Shown piece after piece: positions 17,930 through 28,783 of a stretch of DNA of 61,577 nt (positions are counted from its first letter, which is position 1; each line of letters begins with the position of its first letter). The stretch is from Legionella drancourtii LLAP12 (GTDB lineage Bacteria > Pseudomonadota > Gammaproteobacteria > Legionellales > Legionellaceae): assembly GCF_000162755.2 (NCBI RefSeq), contig NZ_JH413833.1, positions 14,014 through 75,590 on the forward strand, given 5' to 3'. The position numbers and the translations under genes were made by a program. The notes beneath the pieces are model-generated. The model worked only from the letters and a program-made list of their open reading frames with translations, had not been told where the DNA came from and made no database searches.

Positions 17930-20236
17930 ATGTACTCAGAAACCTATGCTCATTTAAAATCCAAGTACAACTATGATAATTTTGAGGTAATTGCCGAAGC
18001 AATTGAAAAACACTTTAGCGACATATTTAAGCTTGCTGTACTGGATGATATAGTCAATAGCACAGGGAGTTATGTTCGGCTCTTTGATGCATGTATGAAA
18101 CAATTAACTGATTTGTATACTGTTGAAGAAGTTGTTAGCAAACTTTACGAGACACTCCAAACTCCCCCCATTAAAAATAAGCTTGAAAAAGAATATATTT
18201 TCATCCCACCAATGGGACTGCAAGGATCAAGACAAATCAATTACTTAGAAAAATTAGCAACCAATGATGCTAAAATAGCAGAGCCACTCTCATTTATTGA
18301 TATGATGCGTGTAGCCAATGGATTACGCCACCTAAAGAAAAGTAAAGATGTTGTTGGTGTAGTCCATTTAAATAATTTAATTGTTCCCAATGCACTGGAT
18401 ATCGAGAAGCTAAAACAAAAAGATGCGCTCATCGTTAATTTTAATCGTGATTTGAAGGGTACTCCTAAATGGGGTGTAATTAATTTGCTCGATAAAACTT
18501 CCCCTTTAATCTATTGCGAAACCCCATTAACCGAACGTGAAAAATCAGAAATACAAAACGCTTTAGGAATTCAACTGACAAAGGACCAATTTAAGGGAGC
18601 AACCGCCAATAGCCTACCCTCAACAGGATATATGGCAATAGCCTGGTTGGATCATAATGTTACCAAAGCCTGGAACTTCGACGTCAGCACTGATTTTACG
18701 GCGTTGTTTAAAGAATTTATTACCGGATATTTTGGTGGAGATAACCCGGGTTTATCTTATGAATTTATTGCAAATGAGCGCACTAAATATTGTACTCATG
18801 CCTTCCAAGAAGTATTAAAAATCACAGATTTTCATGAAAAAAGTTATGGTTCAGATTATACTCAACCAGGTTTTGGCCTATCACGTACCACATGGATTGC
18901 TGGTTTAGGAAAGGCTGATAATGAATCATTTCGTCCAGGAGATCTTGGCAAAGCAGTCCAAATCATTGGTAATGCTAACTGGTCCTATTCGCAAATGGAA
19001 CCGCTACTCCATCAATATAACCGAACTTTACCGCCAGGGTTTGCAGCAACCTTGTCAAGCCATCAGCTCGCTCCGGGTTTCCCCTTGGTACTACAAACTG
19101 CTACCTCTGTTACCTTGAATATCCCAGAAAATTTAGATACAGATGCATTAGAAGATACGCACCACATTGAATGCGCAAAAACAAATACCTCTTCAGGATG
19201 GCTTAATGCTCTCTGGAACAAACTTGGAATGCAACAAGGAGGCACTAAAACGCAATTCTACGCAACAATGATCGTATTAGGTCTTGTGCGCTCTAAAGCA
19301 AAAAAACAAGTACTGTCCCTTAATGTGCCAAGTAACTATCAACTAAATAAAGAAGAGCAGCAATTTGTCATTCAAACGCTATTAGAAAACCCCTATGTTA
19401 CTGAGTTTAAAATTAATGAAACACTCAGTGCCACAAACAAATCATTAGAACAAATTAAGCATGCGTTAACGCCAACATTTGCACGTAACCGTTGGTTAGC
19501 TGCAAATGGCTATCGTCCTCCATTGATTGATAATTATTGGCGTCAAGCAGCGCGATACTGGCTGGTTCATTTAAATCAGGTATCCGATCTATTGCAACCC
19601 AAAAGGGAACACGAATTATTTAAAAATTGTGTTCGGGAAATGGGGCTTCAAGGTTTAAAAGAAGTTTTAGAATTATTAAATGATGATGTTGAACGCGAAT
19701 TTTTTGAAATGCTCTATGGTAAGGATAAACCTGCTTTTTATGCTGCTTGTCTACCAGAGCAATACCCGGAATATTTAGACACCCTATTAAACCACTTACA
19801 GATCGAAGCTTATTTTCCATTTGGTGAATTAGGAATCTCATATCAACCTGGAAATAATCAAAAATTAGTTTCTGTAATTAATGAATTCAACAAACTCAAA
19901 CAATTTGAACGAGTTTCTTTCACTGATTGCTTAAAAAGAACCAGTTATTGTAAAGAATTTCTCCAAACATTAATTGAAGAAGCGCAGAAACAAAAATGGG
20001 TTGGCTTAATTGTTATCCCAGAATTAGAAGAGCAATCCAATACCAGTGAATCACGCCGTGAATTACGAGTGATGTATACCTTCTTAAACGATATCATTTT
20101 GCACAACCGCCATCTGAAAGCAGCAGAAGAAGAAATCAGAAGTATCAATGAGGCCACTGATTTTACGATGCCCGGAACTGGGGACGATGAAATCAAAATT
20201 AAAAACAAAGGATCAACAAGCCGATGCAGCTGCTAG
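17930..20236 (+). CDS. Giant SecA-motor locus 1, N-terminal module
   Basis: A 768-residue open frame with no signal peptide or membrane segment. It aligns by eye, block by block, with the first ~900 residues of the protein at 33589: LNNLIVPNALDIEKLKQKDALIVNF against FTPGTAPYGAEELDKLSKAQ...LIVNI; ARNRWLAANGY against ARNRFLSTVLD; and MGLQGLKEVLELL against MGIKGLDELFQHL. After NDIILHNRHLKAAEEE the frame drifts into a short tail (KGSTSRCSC) and stops, while the next frame carries the expected continuation. It is therefore probably the N-terminal part of one ~3,600-residue protein, cut by a one-base shift near 20201-20206. I recognise no catalytic domain in this module. A cytoplasmic or type IV-exported role is possible; no function is assigned. 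Confidence 0.85.
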   Translation: MYSETYAHLKSKYNYDNFEVIAEAIEKHFSDIFKLAVLDDIVNSTGSYVRLFDACMKQLTDLYTVEEVVSKLYETLQTPPIKNKLEKEYIFIPPMGLQGSRQINYLEKLATNDAKIAEPLSFIDMMRVANGLRHLKKSKDVVGVVHLNNLIVPNALDIEKLKQKDALIVNFNRDLKGTPKWGVINLLDKTSPLIYCETPLTEREKSEIQNALGIQLTKDQFKGATANSLPSTGYMAIAWLDHNVTKAWNFDVSTDFTALFKEFITGYFGGDNPGLSYEFIANERTKYCTHAFQEVLKITDFHEKSYGSDYTQPGFGLSRTTWIAGLGKADNESFRPGDLGKAVQIIGNANWSYSQMEPLLHQYNRTLPPGFAATLSSHQLAPGFPLVLQTATSVTLNIPENLDTDALEDTHHIECAKTNTSSGWLNALWNKLGMQQGGTKTQFYATMIVLGLVRSKAKKQVLSLNVPSNYQLNKEEQQFVIQTLLENPYVTEFKINETLSATNKSLEQIKHALTPTFARNRWLAANGYRPPLIDNYWRQAARYWLVHLNQVSDLLQPKREHELFKNCVREMGLQGLKEVLELLNDDVEREFFEMLYGKDKPAFYAACLPEQYPEYLDTLLNHLQIEAYFPFGELGISYQPGNNQKLVSVINEFNKLKQFERVSFTDCLKRTSYCKEFLQTLIEEAQKQKWVGLIVIPELEEQSNTSESRRELRVMYTFLNDIILHNRHLKAAEEEIRSINEATDFTMPGTGDDEIKIKNKGSTSRCSC

Positions 20237-23200
20237 TGAAGAAATTGATCATATCATTGAACGTGGTTTAGAAAGCATCAATAAAAATAGTAAATGGCCA
20301 TTAAAGAAAGGCGGTGTAGTCCAATTACAATTGCAACAACAGCAACAAATTGAACAAAACCGTCAAATGCAACAAGAACAACAGAAAGTTGTTATTAATA
20401 TACTTGAAGAAGCGATTGCAGGCGATCTGGTCGATTATGCAAATATTGACAATTTGCTAAATAAATTCCTCAAAGAATTTGAAAAAGAAAATACTGTAGA
20501 GCACAATGCAGCTGCCCTAAGAACACATAATGAATCGTTATTACAGGGCTTTTTCCATACTTGGATTAACGCGAATCCGAATGTTAACGCTACTCATGTT
20601 ATTAGACAAATGACTGTTGAGGCGGCACAAGCTTTACTACGTAAGCATACTCGATTGTCCTCTGGATTAAACCCTGAAAACCTACCTAAAGGATTTTATA
20701 CTCAGCGCTCAAAAGATGGTAATTTAATTTTATGCTATAGCCCTGAGTTATCGTATGTAAATCCTCCTAATGCATTAACCATTGACTTATCGATAAATGT
20801 TCCTAAAAACGAAGCATGGGAAGGTGATTTTCGTCAATTTGATTTAAGTAAATACAGTACATTTACAGCGCAATTCGATGAAGCTGACTGGAAAAATATT
20901 GTTCTTTTTTCCTGCATGCAACCGCCCAAAAGCAGCTACGATAATGAGTATAATCTATTCAAGGATGACAACGGTAACCTAATTGGTAAAGTTGATATTA
21001 CGAGTAGTGCTAATCGTAAAAAAATCATTGATTTCTGGCCGGTATTTTTACAAGTATGGCAATATGGTGGAGCCAAAGGCGTAGAACAGTTTATCGCACA
21101 ACCTAGTACTAGTTTTACTCTTACAGATCATGCTATTAAAAAACTATTATTAAGCAAAGTCCCTTCTATGGAGTTAAGAAAATGGGCTTCTGAACTTGAC
21201 ATGAGTGACAAGTATCTACGTGCATTAGGACAAATCTATTATCGTTATGGCGAATTAGGCCTGACTACATTCCTAAGTAAACTACGCCAGTTTGAAGCCG
21301 TATTAGGAGTAGAATTTTTTGATCATTTTAATGAAAACCTATTAGCCCGCAGTGAAAATTTCAACTGTTTTGTGAATAAAAATTTCATCATGACTCTAGA
21401 TGACATGATGGACAAACTGAAATCTCGCGAAGCAAAAGGAAAGTTAGACGCCTGGAAAAAAGTGATTACCCACCATATGCATGCGGTGGGCTGGGACAAT
21501 ATTGATGCTTTATGGCGTGGATATAGTCATTTTGTCGCCGAGCTAGAACAGCTAGGACTGAAACTTGAAGGTGATGAATTTGATAAGATTAAACCAGAAA
21601 ATATGCTCATCTGCATGGATAGAATACTCAACAGCTTAAATCAAATCCCTGACTATGATATGCAAAAGCAATTTCTTGCCAAGCTTGATCATTTTGATTT
21701 AACTTACGGCGGTGTGCATTATGCGTTACAACATGAAGGCTTCAAGTATTTTGATAGCGAATTGGAATTGCATGATTTTGATTTAGGCTCTCCTACTTAT
21801 ACACCTGATTTAGTATCACTGTATCAATGGACAGGTAGTGACGCAACCTTGAAAATGAAGCGTACGCTCGCCTCAAAAGCACAATTTAGCCAGCAAGCAT
21901 ATCACCTTTTAGTAGAAAAACTAGGTAATGATAAAGTAGAATCAAGACATCAATTGCTATGGTTATTGCATACTCATTATAGTGCAGTAAACATGCCCGC
22001 TATTCTGGAGCAACTTGATCTTGTGGCATCCGATTTTCAAGAGCTCATTGCGCGCCATCTCGATGATGCAATTTACATACGAAATAATAAACGACTTAAT
22101 ATTAGCTTTGATGCACTGCAGGCTTTAGCCTCTGTGATAAGGAAAACGGATGTTTCAAAACTATTAAAAGCCTATCCCAATGGTACGTTTCTTGAGGCGG
22201 TCAGCATTCTATACCAATCTCAGCGTTGGAATGATCAAGAAGTAAATAAAATAATCAATTTATTTAGTGCACACCTACCTAAATCAGCAGATTATCCAGA
22301 TTCCTTTTACCGTGAAGGTTATAAGTTGGCTACGTTATTTGGCATAACTGACCCAACCCAACTCCAAGAATTTTACACTGCAACTAAAGATTTACGGCCA
22401 ATAGTACAAATTGAATTACGACTTTTAATAAATCAATTGCTCTCAGTGGATTATGCAACGACTAACTTAGATGCATTAGTAAATCATGCAAATTGGGACG
22501 CACTCATTCATTGTATTAAAGCGATGAAAAGTGATATGGCGCATACAACGATTCATCGTATTGAACTCATTGATCAATTCGATACCCTAGGCATTCAATT
22601 TAAGTACTCCAAAAGCGGAGAATTCCGCGCCCTTGCGTCAAGCCCAGAAGACAAACCGGCTGAGCTCGGATTCTTTGTGGATCATGAAGATCGCCTCTGG
22701 GAGTTTATGCTGAAACATATAGTTGTCCCAACCGAAGGTGACGCTAAAGAAGCATTGAAACCAATTGTCCGCTTTTTGAAAAAATTGCAATTAAACCGTA
22801 CCTATTTAAATGAGATTGAACCTCTATTGTCTTCTTTAGAAGAAGCACAAGAAGGCCATTATTGGAGTGCAACTTATTTCTACCAATTATTGCGTGCCTT
22901 ACAACCTGAAAACGATCAAGCATTATTCCCCATTTCCCTACTTAAAGTGATCTTACAAGAAGAATCAATCGCACCGAGAAAGATTAATAATGTCGAAAAA
23001 GATTTTCCTGTTGAACTCGCAGAGCCACTGCAAACTATTTTGAAAAATTCCGTGTTTAACCGCCATCAACAAGGAATTCTTTGCCAGATAGCCCTGCGTG
23101 AATACAACTGGCAAGGTACTATTGCGTTGCTAAATCAAATCATGGGCACTTTATCAATCGATGGATATGCAGACAGTAGAACTTATGCTTTAGAAATATT

Positions 23201-26200
23201 AGCAAAAAGTAAAAACTTTTCCGATCTGGAAACACGCTACGAAAATTGCCGATGGTTATTACAACATACACCAACTACAGAAATTGCTCCGCAATGGACA
23301 AAAACAACGGCCTTATGGTTAAAAGCATTAAGTTTACGTAAACAAGAAGAAGATTTATTTAGCAAAATAAAAGCGCAATTTGCAGATAATGGGGGTAAGC
23401 TCTCCTTAGTTTTGCATATTCTAGCCTTCAGTACCTTAAGCCCCGGGTTAAAGGATAGTGAAAGCTATGAGCATGAACTAAATAAAAAAGCAGCTAAGCT
23501 GGTTGACAGCCTAGGCGACATGGAATATAGCGATTTAGTTAAATTAGCTAAAGCCTATCCTCAACAGCCCTCACCTTCGGCTGATGACATTCTGCGTTTA
23601 ATTAAGAAACAGAAAAAAGAAGGCCTCAGTTGGAGCGCAAGTTTTGAAACCTTTGAACGTCAACCATTTACTGAGCCACGAACTGATTATGGATTAGTAG
23701 CCGCTACCCGTGATGCCGATTTACAGCGTATGATTTCTGAGACCAAAGTAAGCGCTGAAGAGGCACGCCAAGGACTATCTATCGAAAAAACAGCGCGACT
23801 TACTTTAATTTTCGGCTACTTAAAACAGCTGGAAAATGGTACTGAACATCTGAAAGGAAGTGAGAAATCTATTTCAACGATGGCTCCTCAAGAATTAGCA
23901 AAAGCATTTCAGACTTTATCCAAAGTATCCCCTCAGGATGATTTAACACGCGCACAAATCTGGGCCATATTGTTTGAAGTTCTAGGACGGACTACCCGTA
24001 AATACCCCCATTTAGCACAACAATTTGCATTAATAGCGAATGACATTGGCGTTGATGCCTCAACTCGTGTTTTACAATTGGCTACAGGTGAAGGTAAAAG
24101 TCACTTCGTAGCTATGCGCGCAGCACGCCATGCAGGCCAGGGAAAAACGGTTGATGTATGTACTGCAAAACGAACGCTTGCAGAGCGTGATCTTGAAGAT
24201 TATCAAAACTTATTCGATTATTTAAATATTAAAACAGCGTATATTCATCCTAAGTCATCGCGCACGGCCTATATGGATGCTCAAGTTCATTACGCTACCT
24301 TAGGTGACTTATCGCTCTTTTTAGATGAACAAAGTTATTCTGGACAGCCGATTGAAATCGACCCAAGCGATCGTGTGGCCTTATTTGACGAATTTGACTT
24401 TATCCGTTTTGAAGAAGGTCGCAAGACTGAATACAACTATGCAAGACCGACTGGTAAAACCCCCAAGCAAATGAATTGGTTTTATCAATCAGTAAATAAT
24501 TTTTATACAACTCACCGTGAAGAATTAAATAAAGAAGGTGAGATTCATATAGAAACATTACGTAAGTTTGTTCAATCACTCAAAGCAGATGTGGGTGAAA
24601 ATGAGGAACGCTATAATTTAATTCGGCCAATGCTGCAAGACCCTCTGCAATTGGTACAATGGTTACAATCAGCATTTGAAGCCCATAATTTAGAATGGGG
24701 TATTAGCTTTACAGTACGCGAAGAAAACATTGAGGTGGGTGATGAATCCTACCCAATGCGAGAAGTTATCCCCTTATCGTCCGATAACCAAAAGATGGTG
24801 GGATCAACCTTCAGCGCAGGTGTACATCAATTGTTAGCAGTGCGTTTAAATACTGAAGCACGATTGGAAAAAAACCCCCAAAATTTCCATATTCATCCAG
24901 AAAGTAACATCATTAGTTCTCAAGTTGCTGCACAGCGAATGAAAAAATTATGGGAACGTTGGGAAGGTTTTTCTGGTACGATTTCCGCAGCACAAGCAGC
25001 TACATTATATCGCGAACAGGGTACGCAAGTATTACACGTACCGACCAACCAACGTGACTTACGTTTATGGCATAAACCTAATTTCCACAAGACTGACGAC
25101 ACACGTCTGACAAGTATTATCAAACAGATAAAGACCTGTATCGATAAAAAACAATCCATGTTGTTCTCTTGTAAAAATGACAAACAGGTGCAAGAACTAC
25201 AAGAGAAGCTAAGTAAAAAATTTAGTGCACAAGAGTTAGCACAACATTTTATTTTCTACACGAATGAAGAACACCGTACTGCAGCTGAAGTCTTAGCAGA
25301 CAAAACCGTAAAAGAAGACTGGCATGGCGGTAAAAAACAACATGGAGTTGGTCTTGTCGCCTCAGGATTTGGTCGAGGTGATAACGTAGGCGTGGAAGTC
25401 GTCTTCTTATTCGATGTAAATGATACCAACGACAAACTGCAAAAAGGTGGTCGAACCGCCCGAAATGGTGCTGAGGGTGAAGTATTCCAATTTTATTTAG
25501 AAGATGATTTAGTCCAGGAAGAACAACGCCTATGGGATTTATTGGACGTGCTTGAACCAGATACGGTAAATCATTTAAAGGATCAATTACTCCATGTTCT
25601 AGGTGACAGTGATAACGAACGTTGCTTTGAGCGCGTTATGCTCTTACGTGAATATGTGTTTAGCTTACAAAATGCAGCAAATCAAGGCTACCATAATGCG
25701 CTTGCTCAATATTCATCATGGGGCATGAAAACATTAGGTAAAATTGAAGATCCTGCCACTCGCCAAGCATTAACCGCTAATTTTAGTCTTCAGCTAAAAA
25801 GATTAGATAAATTATGGATCAATATATCCAGTAAAGATAAATTAACTGTAGATGAAAAAATCGCAGAAATTGAAGAGCAAATTACGGGACTATCAGCCGA
25901 TTTCACCACGCGTTATGAAGAAATCGAATTAACGGTTACTCCATTTGATTTGGATACGCATCAACCAACAGAAATTCAGATGGTTGTTCCGGAGGCACCT
26001 CACAAGCCATCCGCTGAAGATCGCGCAGTTGCCTCTATTTGCAGTGTAATGGCTCGTTTACCCGATTTAACACTGCGGGATAGTCATATGGCCAGCATAC
26101 CGCAATTACTTGGCGCTGTGGCAATAAATCCTCAGAAACTAAAGCAATTTGCAATTCGGATTGCTTCATGTACAGCAACCTCTGAATTCCTCCATAAGTT

Positions 26201-28739
26201 GCATCTTGCCGCTATCCAGGCAACGAAACCATCAAAAGCCTGGGAAACGCTTGAATCTGCTGCCGCTCCAGAAATTGAAGGACATGAATTATTTGATGGT
26301 GTTTCTGATACGGTGAGAACTCGCTGTGCTCTTGCCTTAGATGCGTTGGTGCCTTCATTACAAGAACAAACCATTCAGTCACTAAGTGCTCCAACCCTGC
26401 TATCCAAAGAAACACGGATAAATGAAATCTTACCTCTTCTAGAGTATTTAGGTAAATTCTCTGTAAAACAGCAGAATAAATGGGGGGCTGATTTTATTAT
26501 GCAAATGCATGCATTACCGAATCAAATGACTCCCGAATTACTGTCATGGTGCCTTGATGCAAGCCAACCAATGAGTTGTTCAGACTTCACTGTTTTTGGC
26601 ACCATTATGCGCCTAACGTCAGAAAAAAATGGACCTTTGGAAAAAGAGGAGCTTACTGAGCTATATATGCAGTTGGCGCGAGCTACCAAAGCAGAGCCCG
26701 AGCAACGCGTTCGCATGCTTACCAAATGGGAATCATGGACCCAGTACATCCCCAATGATCAATATAAGAAATTTTTAACCGCTTTTTGCCATTCAATGGA
26801 ACATTTTAAAGAAGGTGAAAACTGGGATACATTTACAACCTTAGTTAGAAAAACGCAAGACTGGATCAATAAGGGTGGACAGGCGAATTATGTTCCTGAG
26901 CTATTAAACGTATGGAATGGCCTAGCTAATCGCGTAAAAGATTTACCCGAAATGAATGAGTATTTGCAATGGACCATGAGGCTTGGTGGCAAAGCTTGGT
27001 TTAAAATGATTAATGCAGCAATGCATCTATCACCTACAGAGGCATTCCAGACCCATCTTCATCAATTTAAAGAGTATTGGAATTCACTGGAAGCAACTTC
27101 ATTGAAAAAACAAGCGAAAATCAATAAATTCCATGAATGTTGCGATAAAATCAACCTCTTTTATCAAACGATTAATGAGCTCAGCCAAGAGCAACAAACA
27201 CTAATGAAGAATCAATTCTTGGCATTAGATAATGAAAAATTTACACTCATGATTGATTTCATTGGGGAGTTGACGACCAGCCAGCCACAAGCTTTAGCTG
27301 AAATGTTATCTTATCTCAATGATTCCAGCATAACTTTATCGCGTAGTAAATTACTCAGCAAAGTTATAATCCAGGCAACCGATTATCATAAGCGTAACCC
27401 GCAATTTGCCCATGAGCAATTAATGGAAGCGATTCAACGCTTTAAAGAGTGCGATGAAAATACATTAGAACTCTTACTGCAACTAATGGATCAAAATAAA
27501 GAAACCGCGCAAACAGTTGAACCCTTATTTGATAATACAGTCTTCCACTTGGATAAACATGTGCCTGCTGCGGCAAGAAAAAATGTAGAAGACATAATTC
27601 AATTATTTTACCAAGCGGCAAAAGACACTAATGGCTATCTGAACGCAATGGCGTTAAAACCTTCTATACTTGCTCTATTTGACTTTACCAAGGATTCTAA
27701 AGAGCGTCAAAATCAGCGTCTGATTTTTATGCACTTACTGCAACAACAAGTCTTTGTTAAGGATAAGTTATCTTCTGAAAAGCAAGATTATAAATGGAGC
27801 TACGAACGCAATGAGCAGCTTCTTCAACATGGGCTTAACTGTTATATTCAGCATACGCAGCATGTCTTAGCGGCAAAACCAGCTAAAGCAAATGTTCATC
27901 AAAAACGTGATTTAACGGTGAAACAGCAACATGAATTATTAAAACTGACTGATGAACTAGCAATCATTGGCAAACCATCTCTCCGCATTGATCCTCTGAA
28001 ACAAGAACAAAATGCGGCCATTCTATCTCTAGGATTAAACAATTTGCTAAAAAATTACCAGTCCACTTGGTTTAAATCTAAAGAGCGAGTGGAGCAAGCA
28101 TCTGAATTACAAGCTTCATTAAAGATCGAAGACGCCCCTAGATATCAGGATGTATTACGTGCGATTAGCGAAGCAAAGCTTAAAGCAATTCAAAGCGATG
28201 AAGCACAAAATCAGGTCCGTTGGTTTAAAATGAATAGCAGCGGTCAAAGTCGTTACTTTAATACGTTAAATCAAATGCAAGATTTGGTTTTACGTCAGTG
28301 GTCACAAGATATTAAAGAACTTCATGGCCTTACAGCGTATAAAACCCATAATCAACAAGAGTTTGTGCAGTTAGTTCACTGTTTCCAAAAGGCGGCTGCT
28401 AAATATTATGACGAAAATTACCCGACCCCTGATAATCCACGATATCATGAAAAACGACAAAAATTAGGTCGCTTCTTTGGGGGGGGTAAAAATCGAACTG
28501 CTCTAGAAATTTTACTTACAGTTTTAGGGCAATTCGAGGGAGAAATACTAAGTGATGGTCTTTCTGAAGAAGGGGTAGAAAATCTGATAAATGGATTAAA
28601 TCAATATGTATCGACACTTCCTGGCCATTTGGTGACGCTAGCGAATGAGATATTAATCAGAGGTGATTCATTACAACTTAATCTGAGTGAACAAGCTGAT
28701 CATGAAGAGATAAGATCTACGTTTAAAGGCGACCTTTAA
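20187..28739 (+). CDS. Giant SecA-like DEAD-motor protein 1
   Basis: About 2,850 residues (the frame is open from 20118; the ATG at 20187 follows GGGGA, an ATG at 20148 is an alternative). Residue numbers below count from 20148. A Q-rich linker (about 60-90) is followed by an LPKGFY...GDFRQF module (about 180-250). After helical sequence comes a SecA-type motor: P-loop ATGEGKS (1312-1318), HYATLGD, Walker B DEFD (1414-1417), the GVHQLLAVRLN motif matching the SecA GLHQAVEAKE junction, FSGT, VPTNQ, ASGFGRGDNV and GGRTARNGAEG (about 1767-1777). The remaining ~1,000 residues are helical with no recognised domain. No SecA C-terminal zinc motif and no signal peptide. It is not the housekeeping SecA (about 900 residues). 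Either an ATP-driven effector or an unknown cytoplasmic machine; function not assigned. Confidence 0.88.
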   Translation: MKSKLKTKDQQADAAASEEIDHIIERGLESINKNSKWPLKKGGVVQLQLQQQQQIEQNRQMQQEQQKVVINILEEAIAGDLVDYANIDNLLNKFLKEFEKENTVEHNAAALRTHNESLLQGFFHTWINANPNVNATHVIRQMTVEAAQALLRKHTRLSSGLNPENLPKGFYTQRSKDGNLILCYSPELSYVNPPNALTIDLSINVPKNEAWEGDFRQFDLSKYSTFTAQFDEADWKNIVLFSCMQPPKSSYDNEYNLFKDDNGNLIGKVDITSSANRKKIIDFWPVFLQVWQYGGAKGVEQFIAQPSTSFTLTDHAIKKLLLSKVPSMELRKWASELDMSDKYLRALGQIYYRYGELGLTTFLSKLRQFEAVLGVEFFDHFNENLLARSENFNCFVNKNFIMTLDDMMDKLKSREAKGKLDAWKKVITHHMHAVGWDNIDALWRGYSHFVAELEQLGLKLEGDEFDKIKPENMLICMDRILNSLNQIPDYDMQKQFLAKLDHFDLTYGGVHYALQHEGFKYFDSELELHDFDLGSPTYTPDLVSLYQWTGSDATLKMKRTLASKAQFSQQAYHLLVEKLGNDKVESRHQLLWLLHTHYSAVNMPAILEQLDLVASDFQELIARHLDDAIYIRNNKRLNISFDALQALASVIRKTDVSKLLKAYPNGTFLEAVSILYQSQRWNDQEVNKIINLFSAHLPKSADYPDSFYREGYKLATLFGITDPTQLQEFYTATKDLRPIVQIELRLLINQLLSVDYATTNLDALVNHANWDALIHCIKAMKSDMAHTTIHRIELIDQFDTLGIQFKYSKSGEFRALASSPEDKPAELGFFVDHEDRLWEFMLKHIVVPTEGDAKEALKPIVRFLKKLQLNRTYLNEIEPLLSSLEEAQEGHYWSATYFYQLLRALQPENDQALFPISLLKVILQEESIAPRKINNVEKDFPVELAEPLQTILKNSVFNRHQQGILCQIALREYNWQGTIALLNQIMGTLSIDGYADSRTYALEILAKSKNFSDLETRYENCRWLLQHTPTTEIAPQWTKTTALWLKALSLRKQEEDLFSKIKAQFADNGGKLSLVLHILAFSTLSPGLKDSESYEHELNKKAAKLVDSLGDMEYSDLVKLAKAYPQQPSPSADDILRLIKKQKKEGLSWSASFETFERQPFTEPRTDYGLVAATRDADLQRMISETKVSAEEARQGLSIEKTARLTLIFGYLKQLENGTEHLKGSEKSISTMAPQELAKAFQTLSKVSPQDDLTRAQIWAILFEVLGRTTRKYPHLAQQFALIANDIGVDASTRVLQLATGEGKSHFVAMRAARHAGQGKTVDVCTAKRTLAERDLEDYQNLFDYLNIKTAYIHPKSSRTAYMDAQVHYATLGDLSLFLDEQSYSGQPIEIDPSDRVALFDEFDFIRFEEGRKTEYNYARPTGKTPKQMNWFYQSVNNFYTTHREELNKEGEIHIETLRKFVQSLKADVGENEERYNLIRPMLQDPLQLVQWLQSAFEAHNLEWGISFTVREENIEVGDESYPMREVIPLSSDNQKMVGSTFSAGVHQLLAVRLNTEARLEKNPQNFHIHPESNIISSQVAAQRMKKLWERWEGFSGTISAAQAATLYREQGTQVLHVPTNQRDLRLWHKPNFHKTDDTRLTSIIKQIKTCIDKKQSMLFSCKNDKQVQELQEKLSKKFSAQELAQHFIFYTNEEHRTAAEVLADKTVKEDWHGGKKQHGVGLVASGFGRGDNVGVEVVFLFDVNDTNDKLQKGGRTARNGAEGEVFQFYLEDDLVQEEQRLWDLLDVLEPDTVNHLKDQLLHVLGDSDNERCFERVMLLREYVFSLQNAANQGYHNALAQYSSWGMKTLGKIEDPATRQALTANFSLQLKRLDKLWINISSKDKLTVDEKIAEIEEQITGLSADFTTRYEEIELTVTPFDLDTHQPTEIQMVVPEAPHKPSAEDRAVASICSVMARLPDLTLRDSHMASIPQLLGAVAINPQKLKQFAIRIASCTATSEFLHKLHLAAIQATKPSKAWETLESAAAPEIEGHELFDGVSDTVRTRCALALDALVPSLQEQTIQSLSAPTLLSKETRINEILPLLEYLGKFSVKQQNKWGADFIMQMHALPNQMTPELLSWCLDASQPMSCSDFTVFGTIMRLTSEKNGPLEKEELTELYMQLARATKAEPEQRVRMLTKWESWTQYIPNDQYKKFLTAFCHSMEHFKEGENWDTFTTLVRKTQDWINKGGQANYVPELLNVWNGLANRVKDLPEMNEYLQWTMRLGGKAWFKMINAAMHLSPTEAFQTHLHQFKEYWNSLEATSLKKQAKINKFHECCDKINLFYQTINELSQEQQTLMKNQFLALDNEKFTLMIDFIGELTTSQPQALAEMLSYLNDSSITLSRSKLLSKVIIQATDYHKRNPQFAHEQLMEAIQRFKECDENTLELLLQLMDQNKETAQTVEPLFDNTVFHLDKHVPAAARKNVEDIIQLFYQAAKDTNGYLNAMALKPSILALFDFTKDSKERQNQRLIFMHLLQQQVFVKDKLSSEKQDYKWSYERNEQLLQHGLNCYIQHTQHVLAAKPAKANVHQKRDLTVKQQHELLKLTDELAIIGKPSLRIDPLKQEQNAAILSLGLNNLLKNYQSTWFKSKERVEQASELQASLKIEDAPRYQDVLRAISEAKLKAIQSDEAQNQVRWFKMNSSGQSRYFNTLNQMQDLVLRQWSQDIKELHGLTAYKTHNQQEFVQLVHCFQKAAAKYYDENYPTPDNPRYHEKRQKLGRFFGGGKNRTALEILLTVLGQFEGEILSDGLSEEGVENLINGLNQYVSTLPGHLVTLANEILIRGDSLQLNLSEQADHEEIRSTFKGDL
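20201..20206 (+). other. Frame break in giant locus 1 at an AAAAAC tract
   Basis: In frame one the sequence reads ATT AAA AAC AAA GGA and stops 27 bases on. Without one A it reads ATT AAA ACA AAG GAT CAA, which enters the long downstream frame at KTKDQQADAAASEE. The paralogue at 33589 is uninterrupted across this position, which supports a break here rather than two natural genes. Confidence 0.6.
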
Positions 28740-28751
28740 ACTATAAACCCT

Positions 28752-28778
28752 GTGGGTTGAGTCATTTGACCAACCCAC
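28752..28778. terminator. Terminator between giant locus 1 and dnaQ
   Basis: GTGGGTTG pairs with CAACCCAC, continued by GTC/GAC with one bulged A around an ATTT loop. It lies between the convergent ends of the giant gene and dnaQ and could serve both. Confidence 0.7.
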
Positions 28779-28783
28779 GTTAT

